Origin: Synechococcus sp. RS9916
GTDB taxonomy: Bacteria > Cyanobacteriota > Cyanobacteriia > PCC-6307 > Cyanobiaceae
Assembly: GCF_000153825.1 (NCBI RefSeq)
Contig: NZ_DS022299.1
Coordinates: forward strand, 124,001 to 188,000
DNA: 64,000 nucleotides
Direction: 5' to 3'
The notes under the pieces were generated by a model. The model did no database searches. It was not told the DNA's origin and worked only from the letters and a program-made list of their open reading frames with translations. Shown here piece after piece: positions 30,143-38,783 of this stretch. Made by a program: the position numbers and the translations under genes. How positions within the stretch are numbered: position 1 is the stretch's first letter; each line of letters starts with the position of its first letter.

Positions 30143-30799
30143 ATGCGACGTTCCCATCCGTTCGCAGCCCTGGCCTTGGCGGCTGTGCTGGCAGGTTGCA
30201 GTGGTGACAAGACTGCGGCAGAGGGTCCCTCGGCGTTGAGCGGCCCGATCACCATCGCCATTGATCTCAAGGCGCCTGGCAAGAGTGAAGGCGAGATCCT
30301 CCGGGGTGATCAGCGCACCGCGTTTCAGGTGGGCTTTGGGCGCTACGGCGTCACCTGCGCAGGCACCCGCTTTGAGGAGGGATACACCCCCCTAGGGCGT
30401 TTCAAGGTGAACGCAATCCTGAGTAAGGATCAGTTCGTGATGGATCCGAACTTGATCAAGCAGTCCGGTAAGAGCGAAGCCGAGCTCAAGGCCAGTCTGT
30501 TCAAGAACATGAATGCCATCGATTTCAGTGGTGATGGCGAGACAGGCGAATATGGGATTGGTTACATCAGTCTGGAGCCGATCGATAGCGTCAAGCAGCC
30601 GTTCAAGTTCAACACCTACGACGGCAAGTTTCGTTGGTATAGCTTTGCGATCCATGGCAGCAACAATGAGAAGCGCATCGGTGAGAAGGTCACCGGTGGC
30701 TGTCTCAATGTCAAGGAGTCTGTGCTCCGGGAGTTGCTCGAGACCTTGAAGTTGGGGGATGAAGTGGTGGTGACCGCCAACGGTCCCTGCACGCCGTGA
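30143..30799 (+). CDS. L,D-transpeptidase-like lipoprotein
   Basis: A 218-residue protein with a lipobox signal (MRRSHPFAALALAAVLAGCSG). The C-terminal half holds the YkuD catalytic pattern: SFAIHGSNNEKRIGEKVTGGCLNVKE, giving His-Gly ... (S/T)-G-G-C with the nucleophile Cys, then LETLKLGDEVVV. L,D-transpeptidases cross-link peptidoglycan or anchor lipoproteins. A family-typical N-rich residue follows the Cys (CLNV rather than CxR), a variation worth noting. The start is set by the signal peptide; the long upstream frame includes the Yfr1 region. Confidence 0.7.
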   Translation: MRRSHPFAALALAAVLAGCSGDKTAAEGPSALSGPITIAIDLKAPGKSEGEILRGDQRTAFQVGFGRYGVTCAGTRFEEGYTPLGRFKVNAILSKDQFVMDPNLIKQSGKSEAELKASLFKNMNAIDFSGDGETGEYGIGYISLEPIDSVKQPFKFNTYDGKFRWYSFAIHGSNNEKRIGEKVTGGCLNVKESVLRELLETLKLGDEVVVTANGPCTP

Positions 30800-30950
30800 T
30801 CGCAGCGCTCCGCCTTGCACTGTTGATAAGCCAATGTTGATCAGTCGTTAATCTTCAAGCGGCGAATCTTCTCTCCTGAACTGTCGTCATTGCTGCAGTC
30901 GGTTGTGGGTTTTGTGTAGTGTTTTTGGGATAGGATTGCTTAGAAATTAG

Positions 30951-31196
30951 ATGTCGCGTGCAACACGTCTGATCAAACGCCTCGATCGAGCCCTCGAGGC
31001 TTACGACAGTTTCGGCGATTCCCCTGAAGCGTTTGTGGATGCGGTCTATGCCGAAGTTGAAGACGATGTTGAAACCCTGGTGGGCAAATCCAAGCCGTCC
31101 CACTGGGCTGAGCTGTATGTGGAACGGGATCGGGCGCTGATCAAGCAGCAGGTGCTCAACCGGGCCATGTCGCTTGGTGCCTACGGCCAGAAGTAA
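30951..31196 (+). CDS. Small conserved-looking soluble protein
   Basis: An 81-residue protein: MSRATRLIKRLDRALEAYDS, FGDSPEAFVDAVYAEVEDDVETLVGKSKPSHWAELYVER, DRALIKQQVLNRAMSLGAYGQK. Helical, with a basic start and acidic middle. A clean start after a 150-base AT-rich intergenic stretch that should hold its promoter. Not recognised as a named family. Confidence 0.7.
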   Translation: MSRATRLIKRLDRALEAYDSFGDSPEAFVDAVYAEVEDDVETLVGKSKPSHWAELYVERDRALIKQQVLNRAMSLGAYGQK

Positions 31197-31248
31197 GTCG
31201 GGGCAAGCTGGCGCTCAGTTTCATCCGTGCAACGGACGCCCACAGCCA

Positions 31249-31602
31249 TCACCGTGATGCGCGATCCGTTCTGCCCTGTTGCCAAGCCAGGAAATCGTTC
31301 ACCAGGCTGCCGATTGATTCCACAATCACGCCTGCGCTGAGCAAGGCCATGGCGAACTGCAGGATGGGATCGAGCCGCCATCCCTGGAAAAACAGAATGC
31401 CACCGACCAGTGGCAACGCCAGGGCGCGGCCCAAGCCCTGCACCACGGTGGTCAGGGTGTTGAACACCACCTGGGGGGTGAGATCGGCCCGGCGCTGAAG
31501 TTTGAAGATCAATTGGGGCACGGTGAGAGCCGCAGCCACCACCCCATAGCCAAAGCAGACGATCCCGATCAGGGACGCCCAGTTGAGGCTTGCGTTGACC
31601 AT
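31249..31602 (-). CDS. Ycf66-like membrane protein
   Basis: A 117-residue protein with four hydrophobic segments. The stretch GGILFFQGWRLDPILQFAMALLSAGVIVESI matches the FQGWRLDPILxFxQLLLxGxxxxFxxES core of Ycf66, a membrane family conserved in cyanobacteria and some plastids. The N-terminal half (ADLTPQVVFNTLTTVVQG) differs from typical Ycf66. Function unknown. Confidence 0.65.
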   Translation of the reverse strand: MVNASLNWASLIGIVCFGYGVVAAALTVPQLIFKLQRRADLTPQVVFNTLTTVVQGLGRALALPLVGGILFFQGWRLDPILQFAMALLSAGVIVESIGSLVNDFLAWQQGRTDRASR

Positions 31603-31818
31603 CGCTTCAGCGTGCTGCTCGCCTCACTGTGCTTGGGCTGCAACGTTTTGCCCACGGCGCTACATCTGAGTTCGCGACAATTCACGCAATCGATCGACGC
31701 CTGGGCGATGTTGCTCAATCCGTTTTGCCCCATCAGCGCTGCCAAGATCGCAAGCCTGAAGGCCACCGTGGCGCTGTTGTTGCTGCTCCTGATCAAGAGC
31801 AAGCTGCTGCGCGTAAAG

Positions 31819-31944
31819 ATGTCGTTATTCGGCAGTCTCCTTGCCCTTCACATGTTGGTGGGTTTCCTGATCACCTCAGGGCTGCTCACGCTCGTGGCCG
31901 GTGGTGCTGTGGCCTATGCGGCGACCCAGCGCAAAACCGCTTGA
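31819..31944 (+). CDS. Small membrane protein
   Basis: A 41-residue protein starting MSLFGSLLALHMLVGFLITS, continuing GLLTLVAGGAVAYAATQRKTA: a single hydrophobic helix with a short basic tail. The open frame extends back to 31513 and includes another hydrophobic stretch (ASLKATVALLLLLLIKSKLL), so a longer protein from 31711 is possible. Start uncertain. Confidence 0.42.
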   Translation: MSLFGSLLALHMLVGFLITSGLLTLVAGGAVAYAATQRKTA

Positions 31945-31983
31945 GCAAGCCCTGGCTAGTTCTGGTGAAGCGGTGGATGAGCT

Positions 31984-32445
31984 ATGCGTTGTCGATCTGT
32001 GCCTGGTTGGGGCGTCACCATTGGATGCCTGAGCCTTTTGACAGGCTGTATGGGAGGCGAGCTGCTCCATCGCTTTACGTTTTCACCCGAGGCGATTGAG
32101 GCTCAGCAAACGAGCCTCAGCTTGCGCAAGGGAGAACGCTTGCAGTTCTGGAACAGTCTCGATGTCAGTTACCAGAAGGGAACAGCGCTGACCTTCAAGA
32201 TCGAGGTGAAACCTGACAACGGCAAAGAAGAGTCGACCGTTATCTGCGATGCCCTGAATCCCTCGCTCACGATCATGAGCGCAACGGTGGAACACAACAG
32301 CAGCATCAGCAAGTCGTGGAAGCAGGCGCGGATGAATTGCAGTTTTGGTCCTCTCTCGGAAACCCAAACCGTCTCGATCACTGCATTGCCAGCCGCCTCA
32401 GGGCCGGTCCAAGTCAAGCGTTTGATCCTGGAGGTGAAGCGCTGA
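31984..32445 (+). CDS. Putative lipoprotein
   Basis: A 153-residue protein with a lipobox signal (VTIGCLSLLTGCMGG). The mature part reads HRFTFSPEAIEAQQTSLSLRKGERLQFWNSLDVSY, then KGTALTFKIEVKPDNG: an all-beta domain with two Cys (VICDAL, RMNCSFG). Not recognised. Confidence 0.65.
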   Translation: MRCRSVPGWGVTIGCLSLLTGCMGGELLHRFTFSPEAIEAQQTSLSLRKGERLQFWNSLDVSYQKGTALTFKIEVKPDNGKEESTVICDALNPSLTIMSATVEHNSSISKSWKQARMNCSFGPLSETQTVSITALPAASGPVQVKRLILEVKR

Positions 32446-32460
32446 ATGATCGCTCGCAGA

Positions 32461-32565
32461 TCAGCGGTTCGCTGCAGGTTTGGAGGCGGGTTTTGCAGCT
32501 AAGGCTGCTTCCAGTCGCTGAAGTTCGGCTTCGCGTTTGGAGGTGGCTGTGCTGGATTGAGCCAT
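32461..32565 (-). CDS. 34-residue Ala/Lys-rich peptide
   Basis: MAQSSTATSKREAELQRLEA, then ALAAKPASKPAANR. One helix followed by a Lys-Pro-Ala tail. Convergent with the lipoprotein gene. Not seen elsewhere in the window. The codon pattern is consistent with a gene but the length leaves doubt. Confidence 0.4.
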   Translation of the reverse strand: MAQSSTATSKREAELQRLEAALAAKPASKPAANR

Positions 32566-32799
32566 GGATTGGCGTTCCCGCTGCTTGGCCAGAGGCCTAG
32601 GCGTTGGGAGGGGGGCCACTTCGTTAGAGACCCGCAAACCCTACTGACCTGTCAGGGAATGGCAAGTGTTTTTGGCCTTTTGAAGTCCGTCTCCCTGGAG
32701 TGGGGGATCACACAGCCCGCGATCGCACCCAGCTGGCGGTGATGGCCCTGCTCTATGGCCTGATCGATCCCTCGGGTAAGGGGCTTCTAGCCTGAACCG

Positions 32800-33024
32800 A
32801 TGGGACTCCAACTGCATTCCGCCGACTTCCTCCACGACGACGGCATCACTTATTGCATCAAGCGCGACGCGCTGGACCAGGACTTCACGATCTATGAGTT
32901 GCGCGACGGCGAGTGGGTCGACAGCGGTTTGGATCAGGCTGTGCAGGACATGAACTTCGCTGAGTTCAAACGCCTGGGTCTGTTGATCAAACGGATCATG
33001 GACGCCGACCAGTGGGTCGCTTGA
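32800..33024 (+). CDS. Small conserved-looking acidic protein
   Basis: A 74-residue protein: MGLQLHSADFLHDDGITYCI, KRDALDQDFTIYELRDGEWV, DSGLDQAVQDMNFAEFKRLGLLIKRIMDADQWVA. A compact alpha/beta pattern with a clean ATG. Likely soluble. Not recognised. The 32566-32799 stretch before it contains only short frames. Confidence 0.68.
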   Translation: MGLQLHSADFLHDDGITYCIKRDALDQDFTIYELRDGEWVDSGLDQAVQDMNFAEFKRLGLLIKRIMDADQWVA

Positions 33025-33051
33025 CCGCATCAATGGAATGACGGGTTTGCG

Positions 33052-33510
33052 TCAGCGGTAGCGCTGCCAATAATGCTCGAGCAGCTCCATCAGATCGTCT
33101 GGTTTTTTGCCAAACCCACTTGGCAGGGAATGCGGCGTGTTGTTGGGGCCCACCCAGAAGGTCACCAGCCGGCTCTTGTTGCCGTAACCGGTGTGCAACG
33201 TTGTGATTCCGAAGCCGTTGATGTCACCCCAGCGGTGGTGAGAGTCTCGAAACAGGACGCGCAGACGGATGCCATCAGGCCCCAATTTGATCCAGCTGCT
33301 GTTCGGCCACAGCATCAGCAGAGACACCAACAGTCCAGTGCCGCCGAGCAGGATGCCGAGCGGAACCGCCCAAGCGGCTGTGTCGCTATCGCTGCCCAGC
33401 CATTGCAATCCCAGCATCCCCAGACCGGCGCTCCCCAGCATCACCAGCAGCCAGTTGATTGTGCTGGGTTTGAGCGTCATCGACTCCGGAAGTGCATCAG
33501 AGGATGTCAT
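33052..33510 (-). CDS. PH-domain-like membrane protein
   Basis: A 152-residue protein: two close membrane helices (INWLLVMLGSAGLGMLGLQWL, WAVPLGILLGGTGLLVSLLML), then a beta domain (WIKLGPDGIRLRVLFRDSHHRWGDINGFGITTLHTGYG) and a short helix. This matches small bacterial PH-like proteins (two helices followed by DGI-x-x-R...W-x-DI). Function unknown. Start could be the Met at residue 11. Confidence 0.6.
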   Translation of the reverse strand: MTSSDALPESMTLKPSTINWLLVMLGSAGLGMLGLQWLGSDSDTAAWAVPLGILLGGTGLLVSLLMLWPNSSWIKLGPDGIRLRVLFRDSHHRWGDINGFGITTLHTGYGNKSRLVTFWVGPNNTPHSLPSGFGKKPDDLMELLEHYWQRYR

Positions 33511-33589
33511 CGCGTGCCACTGCAGTCGTGAGGATGCTCAGGTTTGCACGCCTGTCTCGATGTGATTAGGTGGAATCAGCAGTCAAAGC

Positions 33590-34303
33590 GTGATGAAACG
33601 TTGGCCTTTGATGGTCGCGGCCTGGTTTGGTCTGCTGGGTCCCATGCCTGCTCTCGCCCAGCAATGCGACATGCGGCCAACGGTGAGAGCCCTTGTTGCA
33701 CCTTGGAGTTTCGGCGACAAACAATTTCTTGGTGGTCGCACAACGATCAACTATTTCATTGAAATGGAGCCACGTCGTTACACCGTGGTGGTCGGCGATC
33801 TTGAAGGAAATGTTGGGGCTGGTAGCCCACGGAAGAGCTTTCGCGCCGATCCTTTTTACGCCCATGAGAAAGCATTGGCGAAGAAGCTAATCAGGGCCAC
33901 TGATCGCCTGATTGCTCTCGATTTTCGCGAGGTGCGTCGGCAGCAGGATGCCGATCTCGTCATTGTTGGTTATTGCGATCAAAACGACCGCTTAGAAGGT
34001 TCAGCGCGTCAAAACCTTGCCGGCACGCAATACATCATGATTCTCAACGGATGCCTTGGGATTGCAACGGGTCAGACGGATGCTGTTTACCTGTTTCTGC
34101 ATGAATTTGGCCATACGCTCGGACTTGAGCATCCCTTCAGCAATGTTGATGGAGATTGCCTCTACGACGACAAGCCCTTCTCAGCGGCTTCGGCCCACGC
34201 CGGCATCACGGTGATGGCTTACAAGCCTCGTCCGGGTGGGCCGCCACGGTTTTTCACCGACTACGACATTGAGGTGTTGCGCCGCATCTGGGGACCGGAA
34301 TAA
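33590..34303 (+). CDS. Secreted matrixin/metzincin-like zinc protease
   Basis: A 237-residue protein with a signal peptide (KRWPLMVAAWFGLLGPMPALA). The zinc-binding motif FLHEFGHTLGLEHPF (HExxHxxGxxH) is followed by a Met-turn (GITVMAYKP), which together define metzincins. Before it, DADLVIVGYC and TQYIMILNGC are the edge strands of matrixin domains. Serralysin-type Ca repeats are missing, so it is a single catalytic domain. Presumably acts outside the cytoplasm. Confidence 0.87.
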   Translation: MMKRWPLMVAAWFGLLGPMPALAQQCDMRPTVRALVAPWSFGDKQFLGGRTTINYFIEMEPRRYTVVVGDLEGNVGAGSPRKSFRADPFYAHEKALAKKLIRATDRLIALDFREVRRQQDADLVIVGYCDQNDRLEGSARQNLAGTQYIMILNGCLGIATGQTDAVYLFLHEFGHTLGLEHPFSNVDGDCLYDDKPFSAASAHAGITVMAYKPRPGGPPRFFTDYDIEVLRRIWGPE

Positions 34304-34311
34304 ATTCGGTT

Positions 34312-35160
34312 TCAGACCTTCACGGCCTCCAGCATCGAAGGTGAGCTGAATCGGAAGCCTGCGTCCTTGATCTTGCGGTTCGACACCCGGGCATTGAGCA
34401 TGCGCGATCCATTCGGTTCTGAGTGACCCCACAGAACGGGTGGCAGCCCATCGCGGTCACAGATCAGGGTCGAAAGCTCTCTTCGGCTGAGCTGCATATC
34501 GTCCACCAGGTTGTAGATCCCCCGCAGGTTGTGCCTGAAGGCAAACGCCACGCCTTGGGTGATGTCGAGGATTCCGCTCCATGCAGGCACGGCATTGCCG
34601 TTTTTGGGCACCTGTTGCCCCGCAGCCCGTTGAATCATCGCCACCATGTCGCGTCCTGGTCCGTAGATCCCGCCCAGGCGGAGCACGCAAATGCCGGTGT
34701 CGGGGCGATCAATGCTCAGCAGCTGGTCTTCGGCGGCGGCCAGCAGGGCGTTGATGGGATTGCTGGTGTCGAGCCGGCTCTCTTCGTCGACGGCCTGGCC
34801 TTGCTGGTCGCCGTACACCCCCGTGCTGCTGATCAGGGTCACGTGCAGCGGACGATGACTGGTTCGGCGCCGCAAGGCGCGACCCAATCTGCTGATGCCC
34901 TGAGCAAACACGCTTCGATAGCCCTCTCCTTGCTGGGTTGGCGCCACGCTGATCAGCAGGCCATCCAAGTCATCCACAAAGCTCAGGTCCCCATCGGGAT
35001 CGGTGAGATCAACTTGATGGGCTTCGTGCACCAGCTCTTGCAACTCTGGGATGCGTTCCGCTGAACGGGTGGTGCCCACCACGTGATGGCCTCCGGCCTT
35101 CATCAGAACCGCCACATCGCTACCCACATAGCCGCAGCCGATCACGCCGTAGGTCGCCAT
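34312..35160 (-). CDS. NAD(P)-binding epimerase-like protein (YeeZ family)
   Basis: A 282-residue Rossmann protein: MATYGVIGCGYVGSDVAVLM (GxGxxG), GTTRSAERIPEL for cofactor discrimination, SSTGVYGDQQGQAVDEES (S-T-x-V-Y-G-x-x-x-G), and RLGGIYGPGRDMVAMIQRAAGQ. The YxxxK is degenerate, as in the YeeZ-type extended SDRs. Substrate unknown. It ends 8 bases from the convergent protease gene. Confidence 0.8.
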   Translation of the reverse strand: MATYGVIGCGYVGSDVAVLMKAGGHHVVGTTRSAERIPELQELVHEAHQVDLTDPDGDLSFVDDLDGLLISVAPTQQGEGYRSVFAQGISRLGRALRRRTSHRPLHVTLISSTGVYGDQQGQAVDEESRLDTSNPINALLAAAEDQLLSIDRPDTGICVLRLGGIYGPGRDMVAMIQRAAGQQVPKNGNAVPAWSGILDITQGVAFAFRHNLRGIYNLVDDMQLSRRELSTLICDRDGLPPVLWGHSEPNGSRMLNARVSNRKIKDAGFRFSSPSMLEAVKV

Positions 35161-35372
35161 GGTGATTGCACAAGTGGAGATGTTTTAACGGTTTTGCGCG
35201 GTTGACCTGTGCAGCTGATCTGACGGTTTTCCAACCCAGCTGTCAGTTTTTTCTGACGTCGTGCTCTGTAGTGTTCATCAGGAACAGATGGATTATTTCA
35301 GGAGCGGTAAAGCTTGGTCTGCGAAGTAATTCTGTTTTGATTACTGATACCCTGCTGGTCTCAATTCATCGC

Positions 35373-35558
35373 ATGGCGACGCGTCTCAATAGGCCAATTT
35401 CTTGGCATGATGTCAGCAACCATGGCTCACGATCGCTGTTGATTTCAGAGCAGCGCGCGAAGGCCTGTTTTCACACCTTGGAAATGCTCGGGGCAGGATC
35501 GGTCACGACCGATGGCCGAGGCACCCTGCAGTTCTGCGCTCTCGGCCAGTTCGGTTGA
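35373..35558 (+). CDS. Possible small protein
   Basis: A 61-residue frame from the ATG at 35373: MATRLNRPISWHDVSNHGSR, then SLLISEQRAKACFHTLEMLGAGSVTTDGRGTLQFCALGQFG. The upstream 35166-35372 is AT-richer and probably regulatory. Not recognised; may be chance. Confidence 0.35.
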   Translation: MATRLNRPISWHDVSNHGSRSLLISEQRAKACFHTLEMLGAGSVTTDGRGTLQFCALGQFG

Positions 35559-35574
35559 GTCCCGTTGATGGCGT

Positions 35575-35862
35575 TTACTGAGAGCGTTCCAGCTGCTGCC
35601 GGCTGAACTGTTCCAGCACGGCCAGGAAATCGGCTTCGATCGGTGGAGTGCTGAAGCGCGTGGTGCACTGCACGCAGAAGCGGATCCAGGTGGCGGCGAT
35701 AGGACCGCCCGAGGCCATCACGGTGGCGTAGGCCTGCTCAAAATCAGCGCCGGAGTTCAACTGCTCCGCGATCGCTGCGTAGAGCGCTTCCATTCCCTCG
35801 ATCTGAGGATCGTTGTACACCGCATGGATTGCGGTCAGGTCGGGGGTGTCGGTCATGGTCAA
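35575..35862 (-). CDS. Small conserved-looking protein
   Basis: A 95-residue helical protein (start 35862 or 35856): DTPDLTAIHAVYNDPQIEGME, ALYAAIAEQLNSGADFEQAYATVMASGGPIAATWIRFCVQC. A Cys-x-x-Cys pair (CVQC) sits near the C-terminal third. Not recognised. Confidence 0.6.
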   Translation of the reverse strand: MTMTDTPDLTAIHAVYNDPQIEGMEALYAAIAEQLNSGADFEQAYATVMASGGPIAATWIRFCVQCTTRFSTPPIEADFLAVLEQFSRQQLERSQ

Positions 35863-35958
35863 AATCCTGTCACCACGACAGTCGTGGGGTGCCTCACCAT
35901 GGCGGTGATCTGTTGCTGCTGACTTTGGCTACCTCTGGAGTAGCGCGCGCCCGTCTCC

Positions 35959-36249
35959 ATGTGTCTGATCGCGTTTCTGGGGCTTCTTGCGCCCCGGGTG
36001 ATCCTGCTGTTGTGCTGGTTGTTCAACAGTGCCTTCGTGCTGGCACCGTTCGCTGGCTTTGGTGTTCCCAACCCTCTGATTCCTCTGTTGGGCTTGGTGC
36101 TGCTGCCCACCACGACCCTGGGGTATTGCTGGGCGGTGGCGGGTTTCGGAGGCCTGTCGAGTTTCAGTGGCGTGCTGGTGGTGGCCGTGGGTCTGGCCAT
36201 TGATCTGGGGTTGATCGGTAATGGCCGCGGTGCAGCCCGCCGTTCATGA
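35959..36249 (+). CDS. Small four-helix membrane protein
   Basis: A 96-residue very hydrophobic protein: MCLIAFLGLLAPRVILLLCW, LFNSAFVLAPFAGFGVPNPLIPLLGLVLLPTTTLGYCWAVAGF, and GVLVVAVGLAIDLGLI. About three to four membrane helices with a PNPLIPLLGLVLLPTTTLGYCW loop pattern common in small actinobacterial and cyanobacterial membrane proteins. Divergent from the 35862 gene. Function unknown. Confidence 0.68.
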   Translation: MCLIAFLGLLAPRVILLLCWLFNSAFVLAPFAGFGVPNPLIPLLGLVLLPTTTLGYCWAVAGFGGLSSFSGVLVVAVGLAIDLGLIGNGRGAARRS

Positions 36250-36612
36250 GCGGACGCAGACACACATCGGCCTGCCGCATTCAATCCAAAGAAAATGTGA
36301 AAGAGAAAATTGATTTTGCTTGGTGATTAATACTCAAAAATACTGATTGATCTTTAGCTTTCCTTTCTAGTCGTCAGGATTTAGTGACCGTAATGTGTCG
36401 GTCATCGGACCGTACATAGCTATGAAGGCAATACCTGCTTCGCCGCTCTCCTGTTTGAAGTGGAGAGACGATGGCGATCTGTCAGACCACGACACTGCAG
36501 CTCTGGTGGCTCGCTTGGTTCGTGTGGAGAAATCCAGGCGCAGCCTCCAGGACCACCACAACCACAAGCTCGGAAAAGCGGCGAAGCCAGTGATTCCGGC
36601 GCCGTTGGCGAT
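36250..36612. other. Gene-free region with weak frames on both strands
   Basis: About 360 bases, AT-rich near 36280-36370. Both strands have open frames of about 70 codons (36395-36616 plus, 36367-36567 minus) that exclude each other and show no family. The minus frame ends in AGIAFIAMYGPMTDTLRSLN, which reads protein-like and may be a gene remnant. Confidence 0.4.
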
Positions 36613-36924
36613 TTAGGCGTCGCTGTTCAGCTGCTCACGCACCCGCTTCACCGCCAGGCCCGCTTCGCTGGCGGTCACACCACTGAGCAGCACCAGGCCC
36701 AGCAGTCCGATCAGCTGGTTCTGGGGGGCTTCCGGTCCCGAGGTGCCTCCACCAAGGGCAGCGCCCACTACAAACCAGGCCGTGGAGAGGATCGAGGTGA
36801 TCCAGTAGGCCTTCCAGCGGCGTTGGTAGAGATAGCCCGCACCCAGGCCGGGCAACACGTTCAACAGGGCACCCACCCAGCCGGCGGACGCAGCAAGCAC
36901 CTGATCGCGGCTGGGAGGGGTCAT
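36613..36924 (-). CDS. Small membrane protein
   Basis: A 103-residue protein: helix pair LAASAGWVGALLNVLPGLGAGYLYQRRWKAYW, then TSILSTAWFVVGAALGG and LIGLLGLVLLSGVTASEAGLAVKRVREQ. It resembles the TM2-like PGLGxGYLYxxRWxxxxxT pattern of small bacterial membrane proteins. Function unknown. Confidence 0.65.
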   Translation of the reverse strand: MTPPSRDQVLAASAGWVGALLNVLPGLGAGYLYQRRWKAYWITSILSTAWFVVGAALGGGTSGPEAPQNQLIGLLGLVLLSGVTASEAGLAVKRVREQLNSDA

Positions 36925-36968
36925 GGGTGTTGTTCTGAGGCCCCGCACTCTGGCGGATTTCGGACCGC

Positions 36969-37433
36969 TCAGGGGGTGAGCACCGTCACTGGCAGTCCTG
37001 GAGTGCCGGCGTAGAACACGATCACCTCCACCTCGCTGCCCGGCAGAGCTCTGCCGAAATGCACCCTATTCACGACTTCAATCAGGGCTTCTCCGGCGCC
37101 GAATTCACGTGTGCCGCCGCCCTTGAGTTGCACTTCGAGCCGCCCTTTGGTGATCACCGCAGCATTAATCACCGGATGGGTGTGCAGCGGCAAGGTGACG
37201 CCGGCGGGGATGGTGATGCGCAGGATCTGGATCTCGGGCTGGCTGCGTGGATAGGCCGGCAGGGTGTCGCCATCCCACTCCTGGGTGGATTTCGCCAGGG
37301 TTTCCACCTGAATGCCCAACGCCTTTTCCTTGCTGCCACCGTGGGCAAGGGCGGCCGGGCTTTGGAGCATCGTGTTGGCCAGCAGCGCAAGGAAGGCCGA
37401 CACGAAGGCAGTTGTTGGCTGGATCCTGGCCAT
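36969..37433 (-). CDS. Secreted cupin-domain protein
   Basis: A 154-residue protein with a signal peptide (FVSAFLALLANTMLQSPAALAHG). The mature part is one cupin: IPAGVTLPLHTHPVINAAVITKGRLEVQL (HxH-x-x-x-x-x-x plus G of motif 1) and FGAGEALIEVVNRVHFGRA (motif 2). Metal is likely bound by the His pair. Exported single cupins often act on small molecules; the substrate is unknown. Start from the signal peptide. Confidence 0.78.
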   Translation of the reverse strand: MARIQPTTAFVSAFLALLANTMLQSPAALAHGGSKEKALGIQVETLAKSTQEWDGDTLPAYPRSQPEIQILRITIPAGVTLPLHTHPVINAAVITKGRLEVQLKGGGTREFGAGEALIEVVNRVHFGRALPGSEVEVIVFYAGTPGLPVTVLTP

Positions 37434-37913
37434 GGTGCTCTGCTGGCTTCGATCAGTCTGGCGAGCTTCTCCGAACTGTCCTCGGATGGGGATCGTCAGT
37501 GGTGTGGTGGCAGGGGGATGCTGAAGCTCATCCAGGCCGAATGGGTCTACCCGACTTGCCGACCATGAAGCTTGATCACGCTCGCGCCGAACCGATGGGA
37601 ACCTTGATCGTGGATGGTCGCCATCAGCCATTCCGAGCTTTGGCCTGCGCACTGGGTCCTTCGGCGATTTCTATCCTTAGCGCTCGCTGAACAGGATTGC
37701 GTTTGAGATGCAGTCAGGTTTTTAACTTGGATCGGTCTTGGCTCTGAAAATCTTCCGATCCAAGGTCGCGCTGTGGTGCGTGTTTGTGCTCAGATTGGAT
37801 TGAAGCATCATTGCTCCTTCTTGATCTGATCCAACACATGCAAAGTAGAGCATATGTTGGATGTCGCTGTCTTTAAAGAAGGGTTTCATGCCGTGAAAAC
37901 GACGCTGAAGGCA
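37434..37913. other. Gene-free region with a strong inverted repeat
   Basis: About 480 bases. A 41-codon plus-strand frame at 37565-37690 is the only candidate gene and is weak. At 37829-37862 ATCCAACA-C-ATGC and GCAT-A-TGTTGGAT form a near-perfect dyad with an 8-base loop, 52 bases after the stop of the DUF4278 fusion gene. It may be an operator or a terminator without a U tract. Confidence 0.5.
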
Positions 37914-38345
37914 TCAAGCGTGATGAGCCGCTAAAAACTCCTCGTCGGCTTCGCGCATGGCTTCGGCATCATCTTGGAACCAGCAGCCATAGAGGAGATG
38001 GGTGATGCGATCGACGTCCATCCCACGATCTCCCACTTCTTCCCATAATCGCTTGGCCAGTTCTGCGTCACCGCGCTGGAACTGGGCCTCGGCCAGGTCG
38101 CGGGCCACGGCCAGATACGCCTGCCGGTCGTTACGCAGTCGCGCTTCGGCACTCGCGCACTCTGATTTGGGGGCGTCCTTGATGTATTGGATTCCGCGGT
38201 AGTTCAGCTGGGGATGGTGATCGCGCTTCAGCTGGGCGCGGCAGGTGTTGTAGTGCTGTTGGTGGTAATTCAGTTCCCGGCAAGCCTTGGGTGCAGGCTC
38301 GTGGTGAGTGGTGTACGTCTTGCCCCGATACAGAAGAGTCGTCAT
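37914..38345 (-). CDS. DUF4278-containing two-module protein
   Basis: A 143-residue protein. The N-terminus has TTLLYRGKTYTTHH and LNYRGIQYIKDA, two YRGxxY-type DUF4278 motifs. The C-terminal half (ARLRNDRQAYLAVARDLAEA, LAKRLWEEVGDRGMDVDRITHLLYGCWFQDDAE) is closely similar to the separate protein at 42986-43285. The fusion links DUF4278 with that unnamed helical domain. Start at 38345 is the natural one; function unknown. Confidence 0.7.
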   Translation of the reverse strand: MTTLLYRGKTYTTHHEPAPKACRELNYHQQHYNTCRAQLKRDHHPQLNYRGIQYIKDAPKSECASAEARLRNDRQAYLAVARDLAEAQFQRGDAELAKRLWEEVGDRGMDVDRITHLLYGCWFQDDAEAMREADEEFLAAHHA

Positions 38346-38504
38346 GAGTTGTTCCGGAGAAAGCTCAGGTCCCCGTTCCATGGCCTGAGTCGAGCTGCGC
38401 CCCGCATGGGCGGGGTGAACGTTGGTAGCGATTGCTACAAAGTATTCAAGCAAGCTTGGCTCTCGGAGTCCGAGTTGTTGTGATTTTCTTTATCACCCTT
38501 GGTT

Positions 38505-38783
38505 TTAAGTGCTAATGCTTAGGTCTTGCAAAGGTCTTGCATCCTGCTGTTCCAATTGATGGGTCGCTCTTGGATCTTGCCGGTTGGATGTATTGCCTTG
38601 TCTCTTTCGCAGTTGGCAATGTCTCGGAGGTTTTCCAGCAGCCGCAAACTGGGTGTTGCTAATTTTTCTGGGGTTGGTGTCGATGACACAGAGGGTTTTA
38701 AGCTTGTGTCCGTTTTCTTCTTTGAGCCGATAGCCCACGTCGATGCGATTATTGGGCTGATTTGTTGCTCTATCGTGAGTCAT
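38505..38783 (-). pseudogene. GAF domain remnant
   Basis: The frame includes GYRLKEENGHKLKTLCVIDT, then NPRKISNTQF and HCQLRKRQ. This aligns with the GAF domain of the 14640 protein (FPLTNDTQERIGTLCVIDRQ, PKHLSDNQL, LDLRKRS). The upstream half of the domain and any partner domain are absent, and the sequence after SNTQF has drifted. The region is AT-rich. A decayed copy of a GAF sensor gene. Confidence 0.6.
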
